Below are positions 26,551 through 35,315 of a stretch of DNA of 64,000 nucleotides, one piece after another. The position numbers were made by a program, and so were the translations under genes. Position 1 is the first letter of the stretch, and each line of letters starts with the position of its first letter. The notes beneath the pieces are model-generated. The model was not told the origin of the DNA. It worked only from the letters and a program-made list of their open reading frames with translations, and did not search any database. The DNA comes from Paenibacillus sp. FSL W8-0186 (GTDB lineage Bacteria; Bacillota; Bacilli; Paenibacillales; Paenibacillaceae): assembly GCF_037969765.1 (NCBI RefSeq), contig NZ_CP150207.1, positions 1,226,001 through 1,290,000 of the forward strand, read 5' to 3'.

Positions 26551-28986
26551 ATGAAGTATAGAGAATTGATTGCGCAAATGACGTTGGAAGAGAAAGCTTC
26601 CTTAATGTCAGGCAAGGATTTCTGGCAAACGCAGGACATTAGCCGGCTGGGCATACCCAGCATATTTCTTGCCGATGGACCGCATGGCATCCGAAAACAG
26701 GCCGTAGCCGCGGATAAGCTGGGCCTAAATGCCGGGGTTCCCGCAACCTGTTATCCGACGGCAGCGACGGTAGCTAACAGCTGGAATGTGGAGTTGGGGG
26801 AGAAGGTCGGAGAGTACTTGGGGGAAGAGGCGATTTCCCAGAAGGTCAACGTCCTGCTCGGCCCTGGCGTGAACATGAAGCGTAATCCCTTATGTGGAAG
26901 AAACTTCGAATACTTCAGCGAGGACCCTTATCTGGCCGGCAAGATGGCCGCCAGTTATATTAGAGGCATCCAGTCGCAGGGAATTTCCGCCTGCGTCAAG
27001 CATTTTGCCGTGAACAATCAAGAAGAGAGACGGATGTCCATCGACACGATCGTCGACGAAAGAACCCTGAGGGAAAATTATTTGACCGCCTTTGAAATTG
27101 CGGTAAAGGAAGGCCGGACGAAGTCAATCATGTCTTCCTACAATAAAATAAACGGTACATATGCAAATGAGAACATGCATGTAATGCAGGATATTTTACG
27201 CGGCGAATGGGGCTACCAGGGCGTCGTCGTCACGGATTGGGGCGGCAGCAACGACCGGGTGTCAGGGCTTCTGGCCGGCAATGAACTGGAGATGCCGACG
27301 ACGTCGGGGGAGACGGATCAAGAAATCATCGAAGCCGTGCAAAGCGGGAGAATTCCTGAAGAGGTTCTGGACGAATGCGTGGACCGGCTCCTCGACCTTA
27401 TTTTTTCGACGGAGGCCGTATATCAGCGGCCCCGGCTGGAGTTCAATGTGGAGCAGCACCACCGGGTATCGCAGAAGGTCGCGGAGGAGTCCATCGTTCT
27501 GCTCAAGAACGAGGGGAATATCCTGCCGCTTAAATTCGGCAAGAAGGTAGCTGTTATCGGTGATTTTGCCAAGGATGCGCGATATCAAGGGGCGGGGTCG
27601 TCGATCGTTAACCCGACGATTCTGGATCATACCTTGGACTGCTTTGAGGAGTCGGGTATCGTGAGCATCGGCTATGAGCCGGGCTTTGAGCGCTACGGTA
27701 AGAGGAATCCGCGCAAAATCGCCAAAGCCTGCGCTCTAGCAGAGAAAGCCGACGCCGTGCTGCTGTATCTCGGTCTGGATGAAGTGACGGAAGCCGATGG
27801 TCTGGATAGAAAGAGCATGCAAATTCCAGAGAACCAGATCGACTTGCTTCACGCCTTGCATGAGGTGAATCCGAATATAATTGTGATTCTTTCCAGCGGC
27901 TCAGCGGTGGAAATGCCATGGATTGGCAAGGTGAGAGGATTGCTGCATGGTTATTTGGGAGGCCAGGCAGGAGCGAGAGCTATCCTTCGGGTATTATCCG
28001 GCGATGTTAATCCTTCGGGCAAGCTGGCCGAGACGTATCCGCTTCGTTATGAGGATACTCCCTCGTTTCGCTATTTTCCGGGGAACGAATTGACGGTTGA
28101 ATACCGGGAGAGCATGTATATCGGTTATCGTTACTACGATACGGCGGATGTGGATGTGCTGTTCCCCTTCGGATACGGCCTCAGCTATACTACCTTCGAC
28201 TATTCGGATATTAAGGTCGGCCAGTCTGGGGTTACCTTCACATTAACCAACTCGGGTGACCGGGCCGGCATGGAGGTTGCGCAGCTGTATGTCGGCTGTA
28301 AGTCCAGCGATATATTTCGGCCGCGCAAAGAGCTGAAGGGCTTTGTTAAAGTATTTATCAATGCCGGCGAGTCCAAGAGAGTGACGATTCCTTTTGACGA
28401 TAAGACATTTCGTTATTTCAACGTGAAGACCAATGCGTGGGAAGTCGAAGAAGCGGAATACACGATTATGGTTGGAGCCTCCAGTGCAGATATCCGCTTG
28501 GCCGGTTACCTTCATGTGATGGGTACGGGGGCGCCCGCTCCTTATGACAAGGACAAGCTGCCGTCCTATTACTCTGGCCGGATCAGCGATGTCAGCGTTG
28601 ACGAATTTGAGCATCTGATCGGCCGGAAGGTGCCGGTGGCTACGTGGGACAGATCCAAGCCGCTGGGCTATAATGATACGATTGAACAATGCCAGTATGC
28701 GAAGGGCGCTGTGGCCAGACTGGCCTACCATTTGATTGTGTTCGCCTATTGGTTCCTGAGAAAAATCGGCAAACGAAGCACAGCGAATCTGATCATGATG
28801 TCCGTCTACCATACCCCGTTCAGGGGAATCGCCAGAATGACGGGCGGCGTGGTGAACATGGCTATGGTGGATGGTCTTCTGATGATCGTCAATGGCCGTT
28901 TCTTTAAGGGTTTGCGTCATTTTTTGAAGGAGCGAAGCCGTAAAGTGAAGGCGGAGAAGTTGCGCTGGCAGAAGAATGGGCAATGA
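26551..28986 (+). CDS. GH3 beta-glucosidase-type hydrolase with hydrophobic C-terminal extension (paralogue 2)
   Basis: This 811-residue protein is a close full-length paralogue of the GH3 enzyme at 22298 with the same architecture: TIM barrel with LADGPHGIRKQ and nucleophile Asp in VVVTDWGGSND, GH3 C-terminal domain, fibronectin III-like domain and the hydrophobic-basic tail from about residue 690. The long stretches of identity suggest a duplication later separated by the GtrA and GT2 genes. AAGAGGAATAGAG precedes ATG 26551. It has its own promoter and terminator, so it can be expressed apart from the first copy. Differences lie mainly at the surface, and substrate specificity may have diverged. 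Confidence 0.92.
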   Translation: MKYRELIAQMTLEEKASLMSGKDFWQTQDISRLGIPSIFLADGPHGIRKQAVAADKLGLNAGVPATCYPTAATVANSWNVELGEKVGEYLGEEAISQKVNVLLGPGVNMKRNPLCGRNFEYFSEDPYLAGKMAASYIRGIQSQGISACVKHFAVNNQEERRMSIDTIVDERTLRENYLTAFEIAVKEGRTKSIMSSYNKINGTYANENMHVMQDILRGEWGYQGVVVTDWGGSNDRVSGLLAGNELEMPTTSGETDQEIIEAVQSGRIPEEVLDECVDRLLDLIFSTEAVYQRPRLEFNVEQHHRVSQKVAEESIVLLKNEGNILPLKFGKKVAVIGDFAKDARYQGAGSSIVNPTILDHTLDCFEESGIVSIGYEPGFERYGKRNPRKIAKACALAEKADAVLLYLGLDEVTEADGLDRKSMQIPENQIDLLHALHEVNPNIIVILSSGSAVEMPWIGKVRGLLHGYLGGQAGARAILRVLSGDVNPSGKLAETYPLRYEDTPSFRYFPGNELTVEYRESMYIGYRYYDTADVDVLFPFGYGLSYTTFDYSDIKVGQSGVTFTLTNSGDRAGMEVAQLYVGCKSSDIFRPRKELKGFVKVFINAGESKRVTIPFDDKTFRYFNVKTNAWEVEEAEYTIMVGASSADIRLAGYLHVMGTGAPAPYDKDKLPSYYSGRISDVSVDEFEHLIGRKVPVATWDRSKPLGYNDTIEQCQYAKGAVARLAYHLIVFAYWFLRKIGKRSTANLIMMSVYHTPFRGIARMTGGVVNMAMVDGLLMIVNGRFFKGLRHFLKERSRKVKAEKLRWQKNGQ

Positions 28987-29001
28987 TTCAGATCCTAGCA
29001 G

Positions 29002-29031
29002 CGGGCTATAGCTATAGCCCGTTGTTTTTTT
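29002..29031 (+). terminator. Intrinsic terminator of the third GH3 gene
   Basis: A perfect 20-bp palindrome CGGGCTATAG/CTATAGCCCG (29002-29021) is followed by a T-rich tract. Confidence 0.9.
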
Positions 29032-29175
29032 ATTTATAAAAGAAATCCCATAGAGCTGGAAGTATACCCGGTTGCATCTGTCCTTGCCGGCAATTCATAG
29101 ATAATAATGCTGCATAATTTCTAAGTTGGTGCTTTGCTTTAGCCGATAATAAATATGAAACAAAAGTAAAACATC

Positions 29176-30426
29176 ATGAAGGGAATCATTTACTTGAAGA
29201 CTACGGTTCGGAACGTCCTTAAGCTTGTTCTCCCATTTCTATTAATGGCTGCGGCCTATTATTTCTATGAGGAAACCCGTACGCTGGCACGGGCGCAGCT
29301 GGATATTATCGAGCTGTCCCCCTATGTGATCTTTGCCGTGGGCGCTGTGATCTCGTGGAAATTCAACCGGAGCAGGGAATTTTTTAACTTCATCGTACTT
29401 GCCCTTGCTTTGGCGTCCATCGAATATTTGCCCGGTATGGCGAAGCCTTCTTTCCCGATCGCTGCGAACGATATTTATACGCTGATCTCCTTAATGATTC
29501 CGCTAAACATCGGTCTGTTCTCTTTATTTAGGGAGCGGGGAATACTGAGTCTATGGGGAGTGCTCCGCATCGGAATGATCCTCTCCCAGATGTTGATTGC
29601 GATATGGCTGCTGCGTCCCGAGCAAGGCGGTTTTCTTTCTTTGATCACAAAAGACATGCTTCCTGTCAGCCTTACTTCTATTACAGCAGTAAGTCAGCTG
29701 TCCGTCAGCATCTTCCTGACCGCTCTAGTCCTGCTCATCACGAGGCAGGTCAAATACAAAACGTCCCAGGATATCGCGTTTATTGCCGTGTTGTGCGCTT
29801 TGTTCTATGTGCTGCACGAGAACCGCGACCCGATGATGTATGTGGTGTTTTTTGCTGCTTCCGGCATTGTTCTGGTGACTTCGATCATCCAGGATTCGTA
29901 TTCGATGGCATTTACGGATGAGCTCACAGGTCTGCCTTCGCGGCGGGCCTTGAAGCAGGATATGATGAAGCTGGGCATGAACTATGTCATCGCCATGCTG
30001 GATATCGATCATTTCAAGAAGTTTAACGATACTTATGGACATGACACAGGAGACGAGGCGCTGAAGCTGGTGGCTTCGGTCATTAAGGATGTGACGGGCG
30101 GCGGGAAATCCTACCGCTACGGCGGCGAGGAGTTCACGATACTCTTTCCGGGGAAAAGCGTGCAGGATGCGCTGCCGCATCTGGAGCAGCTGAGGGAGCA
30201 AATAGCCAAACGGCCGTTCACCCTGCGTAATCGCAAAGGGAGGGGCAAGAGCAAGTCCCGGCGCAAAACTCGAAACAGCAGAGCCGGGAAACAAATTTAC
30301 ATCACCGTGAGCATCGGCTTAGCTCAAAAAAGCGAGAAGCACAAGAAGCCGGATGCCGTCATGAAGTCGGCGGACACGGCCTTGTACCGCGCCAAGAAAA
30401 AGGGCCGGAACTGTGTGAGCAAATAG
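29176..30426 (+). CDS. Membrane-bound diguanylate cyclase (GGDEF)
   Basis: The 416-residue protein has about six to eight membrane segments in residues 12-245 and a C-terminal GGDEF domain from DELTGLPSRRALKQD. The active-site loop is YRYGGEEF, an accepted variant, with substrate/metal residues in MLDIDHFKKFNDTYGHD, so c-di-GMP synthesis is expected. The RxxD inhibitory site five residues before GGEEF is absent. An unusual lysine/arginine-rich insertion interrupts the domain near residues 345-370. ATG 29176 has a weak ribosome binding site; TTG 29194, ten bases after AAGGG, is an alternative start that loses six residues. The membrane sensor type is not recognised. Confidence 0.9.
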   Translation: MKGIIYLKTTVRNVLKLVLPFLLMAAAYYFYEETRTLARAQLDIIELSPYVIFAVGAVISWKFNRSREFFNFIVLALALASIEYLPGMAKPSFPIAANDIYTLISLMIPLNIGLFSLFRERGILSLWGVLRIGMILSQMLIAIWLLRPEQGGFLSLITKDMLPVSLTSITAVSQLSVSIFLTALVLLITRQVKYKTSQDIAFIAVLCALFYVLHENRDPMMYVVFFAASGIVLVTSIIQDSYSMAFTDELTGLPSRRALKQDMMKLGMNYVIAMLDIDHFKKFNDTYGHDTGDEALKLVASVIKDVTGGGKSYRYGGEEFTILFPGKSVQDALPHLEQLREQIAKRPFTLRNRKGRGKSKSRRKTRNSRAGKQIYITVSIGLAQKSEKHKKPDAVMKSADTALYRAKKKGRNCVSK

Positions 30427-30514
30427 TGGAGAAGAATAGCGGAGAGATGAGTGCCTTTAGCTCTTCAGTTGAAAATTGATGCAAAAGTGCAGTTTTTATT
30501 ATCGATCATACATC

Positions 30515-30556
30515 TAGTTAATAGTTAATAGTTAATAGTTAATAGTTAATAGTTAA
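30515..30556. repeat. Six perfect tandem copies of TAGTTAA
   Basis: The heptamer TAGTTAA is repeated six times without error. It begins in a TACATCTAGTTA word that also occurs in the adjacent dispersed repeat, so the array probably arose by slippage from that element. Confidence 0.95.
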
Positions 30557-30654
30557 TGCTGCGATTACGGCTCAGATCTTTAAATATGGAGTCTCCCCGA
30601 TAAAATACGGCTATTATCCATCCCTTAGTTTTACTAGTTATTTAAGAAACTAAT

Positions 30655-31000
30655 TGTATTTTATACATCTAGTTAGGCTGTTTTATCAAAAAACCATACG
30701 CTAAATGCAAAACATGCAGTTAGTTTGCCTGAATCGAACGAATTCGTGGAAATAGCTTGAAACTAAATGTAGGTTCTGCAGTTAGTTCCTTCTAACACGG
30801 CCAAAAGCGATGAACTAACTGCAGGAAATACATCTAGTTGTCTTATCAGTTACCTGATCCTGGCCGTCTAGCGTCATCAATCCGTTGTTTAGCTTATTGG
30901 AGAGAAGGACTCAAGTTCAATTAAGGGGCCATGTAAATTGTGCAGGAGTTTTCCGTAGTTTTAAGGGGCAAGCCTTTTTGCTACGAGAATTCCTGCACTT
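30655..31000 (+). repeat. Dispersed intergenic repeat, copy A
   Basis: A stretch of about 345 bp has a clear, imperfect inverted counterpart at 47800-48132. Shared words in order include TGTATTTTATA, CGCTAAATGCAA, TTAGTTTGCCTGAAT, GAACGAATTCGT, CTAACACGGCCAAAA, TTACCTGATCCTG and TTATTGGAG. Both copies keep a perfect 11-bp hairpin GCAGTTAGTTC/GAACTAACTGC (30778-30788 with 30812-30822). The right end has a further imperfect inverted repeat, GTGCAGGA (30940-30947) with TCCTGCAC (30991-30998). No credible open frame runs through it. It fills most of the 614-bp gap before the hydrolase gene. Confidence 0.8.
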
Positions 31001-31040
31001 TTGTATCAATAAAGCTAACGCAAATAAGAGGAGGTTCACC

Positions 31041-31769
31041 ATGCCCATGCCACCGAAAGTAAAAAAACGGCTCAAGATCGCGGTAACCATCGTCTTCGCA
31101 TTGTTGCTCCTTGCCGCAGGAGCCTTTTATGTCTATACCCTCGATTACTATCGGGCGGATGAAGCGGCGTTGCAAGCTATGGCTGGCGAAGAGAACAGCA
31201 TTGTTACCAAGGATAAAATGTGGATTTTCTACCCGGAGCAGCAGGCCAGCGACACGGCCCTGATCTTCTACCCTGGAGGCAAGGTAGAAGCAGCCGCATA
31301 CGCCCCGCTGTTAAAACAGTTGTCTCAGCAAGGGATAACCTGCGTACTAATGCAAATGCCCTTTAATTTGGCGGTATTTGACATGAATGCCGCGGATCGC
31401 GTATTCGAGCAGCTTCCGGAGGTGAAGCACTGGTATATCGGCGGTCATTCCCTGGGCGGGGCGATGGCAGGCAGTTACGCCGGCAAGAATGCCGGCAGAT
31501 TTGAAGGGATGATTCTGCTCGGCGCTTATCCCGTAGGCGCTACCGAGCTTCCGACGCTCGCTATATATGGCAGTGAGGATATGATCCTGAATACGGCCAA
31601 ACTGGAAGACACTCTAAACCAGCATGTTATTGAAGGCGGAAATCACGCCTATTTCGGCAATTATGGGGAGCAGGATGGAGACGGAGCGGCGTCGATCACC
31701 AGGGAAGAGCAGCAGCGGCAGGCCGTGGAGAACATCATGGCTTTCATTTTGGATGAAGAGAAGCGCTAA
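31041..31769 (+). CDS. Membrane-anchored alpha/beta hydrolase
   Basis: The 242-residue protein has a basic start, one membrane segment (about 11-32) and an extracytoplasmic alpha/beta hydrolase domain. The nucleophile elbow is GGHSLGG (Ser137), the acid is probably Asp in YGSEDMI and the base His in GGNHAYFGNYG. The oxyanion region FYPGGKVEAAAYAPL is typical of the PF12695-type hydrolases, for which substrates are mostly unknown. An in-frame extension to 30885 runs through repeat copy A and has no ribosome binding site; ATG 31041 follows AGAGGAGG. It has no operon partners. Confidence 0.88.
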   Translation: MPMPPKVKKRLKIAVTIVFALLLLAAGAFYVYTLDYYRADEAALQAMAGEENSIVTKDKMWIFYPEQQASDTALIFYPGGKVEAAAYAPLLKQLSQQGITCVLMQMPFNLAVFDMNAADRVFEQLPEVKHWYIGGHSLGGAMAGSYAGKNAGRFEGMILLGAYPVGATELPTLAIYGSEDMILNTAKLEDTLNQHVIEGGNHAYFGNYGEQDGDGAASITREEQQRQAVENIMAFILDEEKR

Positions 31770-32092
31770 CCTGCTAACGTCTGAAAGTATAAGCAGTGAA
31801 TGCGCAGAGTTGGGATTAACGCAGGAGATTCTAAACTAACTGTCGTTTGAATGAGATCGTGAAACATTGTCGATTGATGAAGTAGTTCATTGGAGGAGCG
31901 GTGGACAAGACGCAAAAGGAACAGCAACATTAGCTTACCCAGATATCATCAAAGAGTTATTGAATTTAATAAAGCAATCTATGAAGATGTTAGGGAATAA
32001 CGAACCGGAGGGAGTTTCTGTCCGCCTTGGGAGCCACTTGTTACCTCTTCGGCAAATCATAACAAGTGGCGGATAACAGCGGCCCGAGGATG
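31770..32092. other. Gene-free interval with hairpin
   Basis: No convincing gene is seen. A 36-residue open frame (31890-32000, + strand, after a GGAG-poor TTG) encodes charged residues including IEFNKAIYEDVRE and could be a gene remnant. A perfect 11-bp inverted repeat GCCACTTGTTA (32033-32043) / TAACAAGTGGC (32060-32070) lies just beyond the stop of the leftward WYL gene; it lacks a T tract on either side. Confidence 0.5.
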
Positions 32093-32914
32093 TTACTTAT
32101 TTTCGTTATTCGTATTTACAACACCATACCTCTCCAACGCCTTTGTTGACGACTCCAGCATGCGTTTTTTCAAGTAATCTCCTTCAACCACCAGTACCCT
32201 CTTGCCGAGAAAACGAATTTTGGAGAGCAAGTATTCCACTTCGTCGCCGAGTACGCAGACTCTGACGTGGTAGGTGTCAGTCCCGGCATCATAATGAACG
32301 TCCTTCTCAAAGCAGGAGAAGGCGTAAAGGATGCGTGACAATTCGCTGTTATATTCGCGCACGATTTGAATGACGGCCTCGGATTTACGCGATTCCAGCG
32401 TCTGGCGAATGTTCTCGAGGATGCTGTCCACCTCTGCAGATTCGATCGGTTCGGGCGCTGCCGTCATGATTTTGCTCAGCCTCGTGCTCATAAATGCCCG
32501 CTGTCTTAGATGATACCACAGCAGATACCATTCCCTTTTGACCATGGAGTACTCGAGTTTATAGGGGAAGCCGTAATGCTCCGTTCGCGTGCGTCCGTTC
32601 TTGAGCTCGTAGCTGATACGAATCCCGCTGCGCTGCGTAATATATCGGCGGATAGGACGCAGAAGCGGGTGATACACTTGCTTCTCCAGACTGCGGGCTT
32701 TGTGGATGAGATGCTCGGGGATATCCATGCAGACGTCCTGCTCAAGCAGGGTAAGCAGCTTCTCCATTGTCACGGGAGTGAAGGCATCTGCCGCTGCAGG
32801 GTGCTGGAGCATCGTCTTCAGCCAAGATCGTTCGTGCGAGGTAATCATAAATGTACCGGAGTCTTCGAGCCGGGAAATGATCTGGTAATTAAAAATTTTC
32901 TCAAACAGATGCAT
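32093..32914 (-). CDS. WYL-domain regulator, downstream member of pair
   Basis: The protein of about 273 residues contains a WYL domain (central region with ISYELKNG, HYGFPYKLEYSMVKREWYLLWY and arginine-rich RLSKI) and a C-terminal WCX-like extension. The N-terminal helix-turn-helix is not obvious, unlike the partner upstream. ATG 32914 overlaps the last 14 bases of the upstream WYL gene, with GAAGGAG inside that gene, so the two are translationally coupled. WYL domains are known or predicted to bind nucleic-acid or nucleotide ligands and are common in defence and RNA-repair neighbourhoods. Divergent RlaP and RtcB genes suggest control of RNA repair. Confidence 0.82.
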   Translation of the reverse strand: MHLFEKIFNYQIISRLEDSGTFMITSHERSWLKTMLQHPAAADAFTPVTMEKLLTLLEQDVCMDIPEHLIHKARSLEKQVYHPLLRPIRRYITQRSGIRISYELKNGRTRTEHYGFPYKLEYSMVKREWYLLWYHLRQRAFMSTRLSKIMTAAPEPIESAEVDSILENIRQTLESRKSEAVIQIVREYNSELSRILYAFSCFEKDVHYDAGTDTYHVRVCVLGDEVEYLLSKIRFLGKRVLVVEGDYLKKRMLESSTKALERYGVVNTNNENK

Positions 32915-34211
32915 AGTACGCCTGAATCTCCTTCCACTCGTCAATCATTTGCTGCCGGAAATAGGCCGGTTCGAGAATTTCGCAGCTCGACCCGAAGCTG
33001 CGCAGCCACGGCTTGATCTCCGTCGTCCCGTTAACCGTAATTTCATAAATAAAAGAATGCTCGTCTTCCTCCATGATTACCCCCCACTGTCCCTGCAGCA
33101 GCACGCGTTCCTTCACGAAGTTCGGTTCAAAGCTTCCCGGATTGAAGAAGCGGGCCCGCACCTTTATGGGACGGCCGGTGTCAATTAGCCAGCTATACCG
33201 GAGTTTGTCCTCCAATTCAGTTCGTTTGGCCTCAAAGACATCCGGGGAGACGGCTACCGTCTCTTCGATTTGCGTCATCCCTTCCATCCGGTATTTACGG
33301 ATGCCGTCCCTGCTGCTTGACAGCATATACCACCGGCCGTATTGATGGTCGTAGACCACCTTGAGCGGAAGGGTCTGCACCAGGCTGCCTTTCGACTCCC
33401 GTTCGAACAGCGGGTTCGTGTTCCGGGAGGTATAGCTTTTCTCCGCTTTTGGCGAGAAATACAGGAACTGCACCTTGCGGCGGCTGCGTATGGCGCTGAG
33501 CAAGGTGAACAAATGGGCCTCGTCCAGAATTCGCGAGTAAAAATGATATTTATATAAAAACGGCTCGATCACATGCTTACCGGCATCGTTTCGCTGCAGA
33601 TGCTTTTTTAGTCCATCGCGCAGCAGATAACCTTGAACTGAGGGAACCTGCGTGTTGGCCATCACATCGACGAAGTCGTATAAATCATAGAGTTCCTCGT
33701 CCGACAGGGACTGAACCAGATCGTTATGGAGGCGGTAGCGGTAGGGGCGCGCTGCGTTCTCCTTGCGGATGACGCCAACCTCTTCCAGGTACTTTAAATC
33801 AGAACGGACCGTTTTCTCGTCAGGCAAGGGCAGCTTGGGATCGAGCCCGCTGCAGCAAACGTCCATTAGCTCCATTGCAGTCAAGGCTTGGTCATTCAAA
33901 GCGGCCAGCAGCAGTGAGATCCTGTGCGATTCAGATTCCTTCAGGGATTTGGCCCGAAAGAGGAAGAGCAGCATCGGGTCGCTGGATTCGTAATAGTTGA
34001 AGCGGATCGCCTCTGCGAATTCCTTCCCCTGCTCCTGTGGCAGCTGTTCATACATCGAGCTGACGATTTCCTTCAGCCGCCGCAGCGTCTTATCGAAGGT
34101 ATGTACGGAGATGCCTAACCGCTCCGCGAATTGCTGCCTGCTGTAGGCCCCGCTGGTGAGCGCCAGCATGCGCAGAAACTGGATTTCTTTATCAAAGCTT
34201 TCTTTGGCCAT
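32901..34211 (-). CDS. WYL-domain transcriptional regulator with N-terminal HTH
   Basis: The protein of about 436 residues begins with a helix-turn-helix (SRQQFAERLGISVHTFDKTLRRL, residues about 22-45). A second winged-helix-like region follows (LPDEKTVRSDLKYLEEVGVI), then a WYL domain near 270-370 (RRKVQFLYFSPKAEK, VVYDHQYGRWYMLSSSRDG, RKYRMEGM) and a WCX C terminus (VRARFFNPGSFEP). The frame is open to 34469, but AAAGGGG precedes ATG 34211 and the upstream part has no regulator features. It is divergent from the RlaP-RtcB genes across 225 bp and is their probable regulator, perhaps acting as a hetero-oligomer with the coupled second WYL protein. Confidence 0.85.
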   Translation of the reverse strand: MAKESFDKEIQFLRMLALTSGAYSRQQFAERLGISVHTFDKTLRRLKEIVSSMYEQLPQEQGKEFAEAIRFNYYESSDPMLLFLFRAKSLKESESHRISLLLAALNDQALTAMELMDVCCSGLDPKLPLPDEKTVRSDLKYLEEVGVIRKENAARPYRYRLHNDLVQSLSDEELYDLYDFVDVMANTQVPSVQGYLLRDGLKKHLQRNDAGKHVIEPFLYKYHFYSRILDEAHLFTLLSAIRSRRKVQFLYFSPKAEKSYTSRNTNPLFERESKGSLVQTLPLKVVYDHQYGRWYMLSSSRDGIRKYRMEGMTQIEETVAVSPDVFEAKRTELEDKLRYSWLIDTGRPIKVRARFFNPGSFEPNFVKERVLLQGQWGVIMEEDEHSFIYEITVNGTTEIKPWLRSFGSSCEILEPAYFRQQMIDEWKEIQAYYASV

Positions 34212-34436
34212 CGCCGTTAATTCCCCTTTTTCCCAATGATGTGCAAATATTATTGTAACAGGAAGGGTTGAAAATCTACAGTTTATTAAGGCTTGTAATA
34301 CTTCCGCCATGTTCATCCGCCCTGATTTCAGGCATGCTAGGAGTATGGAGTGCGGGCCGCAGAGATAAACGGGCTGCTTGCAGAACGAATTTTGGGCCGC
34401 CCGAATATAAGAATAGGTTTGGAAGGAGCGAAACAA

Positions 34437-35219
34437 ATGTCTGAGCAGCGGCAGCAAATATTGGCGCAATTACGGCAAATCGAGCGAGAGGAGCAGGTGC
34501 GGATTATATATGCCTGCGAATCGGGGAGCCGGGCGTGGGGCTTTCCTTCAAAGGACAGCGATTATGATGTAAGATTCATATATGTCAGACCGGTGGACTG
34601 GTATTTATCGATTTTTGAAAAAAGGGATGTCATCGAGCGCCCGATCAGCGATCTGCTCGACATTAACGGCTGGGATCTGAAAAAAGCTCTGAACTTGTTC
34701 CGCAAATCGAATCCGCCCTTGCTGGAATGGCTGCAATCGCCCATTGTATATATGGAGGAGGGTTCGGCGGCAGAGCAAATCCGTGAGCTCTCAGCGCTAA
34801 CCTTCTCGCCTAAGGCCTGCATGTATCACTATTTGCATATGGCGGAGGGGAACTATCGCGAGTATTTGCAGGGAGAACGGGTGAAGATCAAGAAGTATTT
34901 TTATGTGCTTCGGCCGGTGCTGGCCTGCGAGTGGATTGAGAAATACGGTACGATGCCGCCGATCGAATTCACGGCGCTTACGGATGAGCTATTGCCGGCG
35001 AGAAGCGAGTTGAAGGCGGCCGTCGACAGTCTGCTGATTCGAAAAAAAGCTGGCGATGAAATGGACTATGAGCCGCAAATCGGTCCGATCAATGCATTTT
35101 TGGATCAGAAGATACAGTATTACAGGGAAGTTGCCAAAGGCAAGTCTTCCTCCGCAGACGGGCAGAACACCCAGCTTGACGAGCTGTTCCGGAAATTGTT
35201 AAAGGAAACCTGGAAATAG
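34437..35219 (+). CDS. RlaP-type nucleotidyltransferase (RNA-ligase-associated Pol-beta superfamily)
   Basis: The 260-residue protein matches the PF10127 family (RlaP, earlier YcgL). The nucleotidyltransferase core is GSRAWGFPSKDSDYD, with the GS motif at residues 30-31 and catalytic Asp42 and Asp44. Family segments DLLDINGWDLKKALNLFRKSNP and LEWLQSPIVY follow. Such proteins are encoded near RtcB ligases and are proposed to add nucleotides to, or otherwise process, RNA ends in repair. GGAAGGAG precedes ATG 34437; the upstream in-frame extension to 34350 has no site. rtcB follows after 96 bp on the same strand with no terminator between, so they probably form an operon. Confidence 0.85.
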   Translation: MSEQRQQILAQLRQIEREEQVRIIYACESGSRAWGFPSKDSDYDVRFIYVRPVDWYLSIFEKRDVIERPISDLLDINGWDLKKALNLFRKSNPPLLEWLQSPIVYMEEGSAAEQIRELSALTFSPKACMYHYLHMAEGNYREYLQGERVKIKKYFYVLRPVLACEWIEKYGTMPPIEFTALTDELLPARSELKAAVDSLLIRKKAGDEMDYEPQIGPINAFLDQKIQYYREVAKGKSSSADGQNTQLDELFRKLLKETWK

Positions 35220-35315
35220 GCAGCAGGAGGAAGCAATCAGGAAGAATGATAGCCTGGAATCAGGGATCGTAAAATAGAAGAAATCATGGAAGTATGGAAT
35301 AGAGGAGAGAGCATC

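Noticed and set aside
30515..30556. CRISPR array
   Set aside because: The repeats are contiguous heptamers without spacers; none of the repeat arrays in the window has the repeat-spacer alternation of CRISPR.
30885..31040. N-terminal extension of the alpha/beta hydrolase
   Set aside because: It runs through the dispersed repeat and has no ribosome binding site; ATG 31041 follows AGAGGAGG and gives a normal anchored protein.
31890..32000. A 36-residue open frame with IEFNKAIYEDVRE
   Set aside because: The sequence looks protein-like, but it has no good start, no homologue I can name and no partner; it could be a remnant of a larger gene. Kept only as a comment on the gap.
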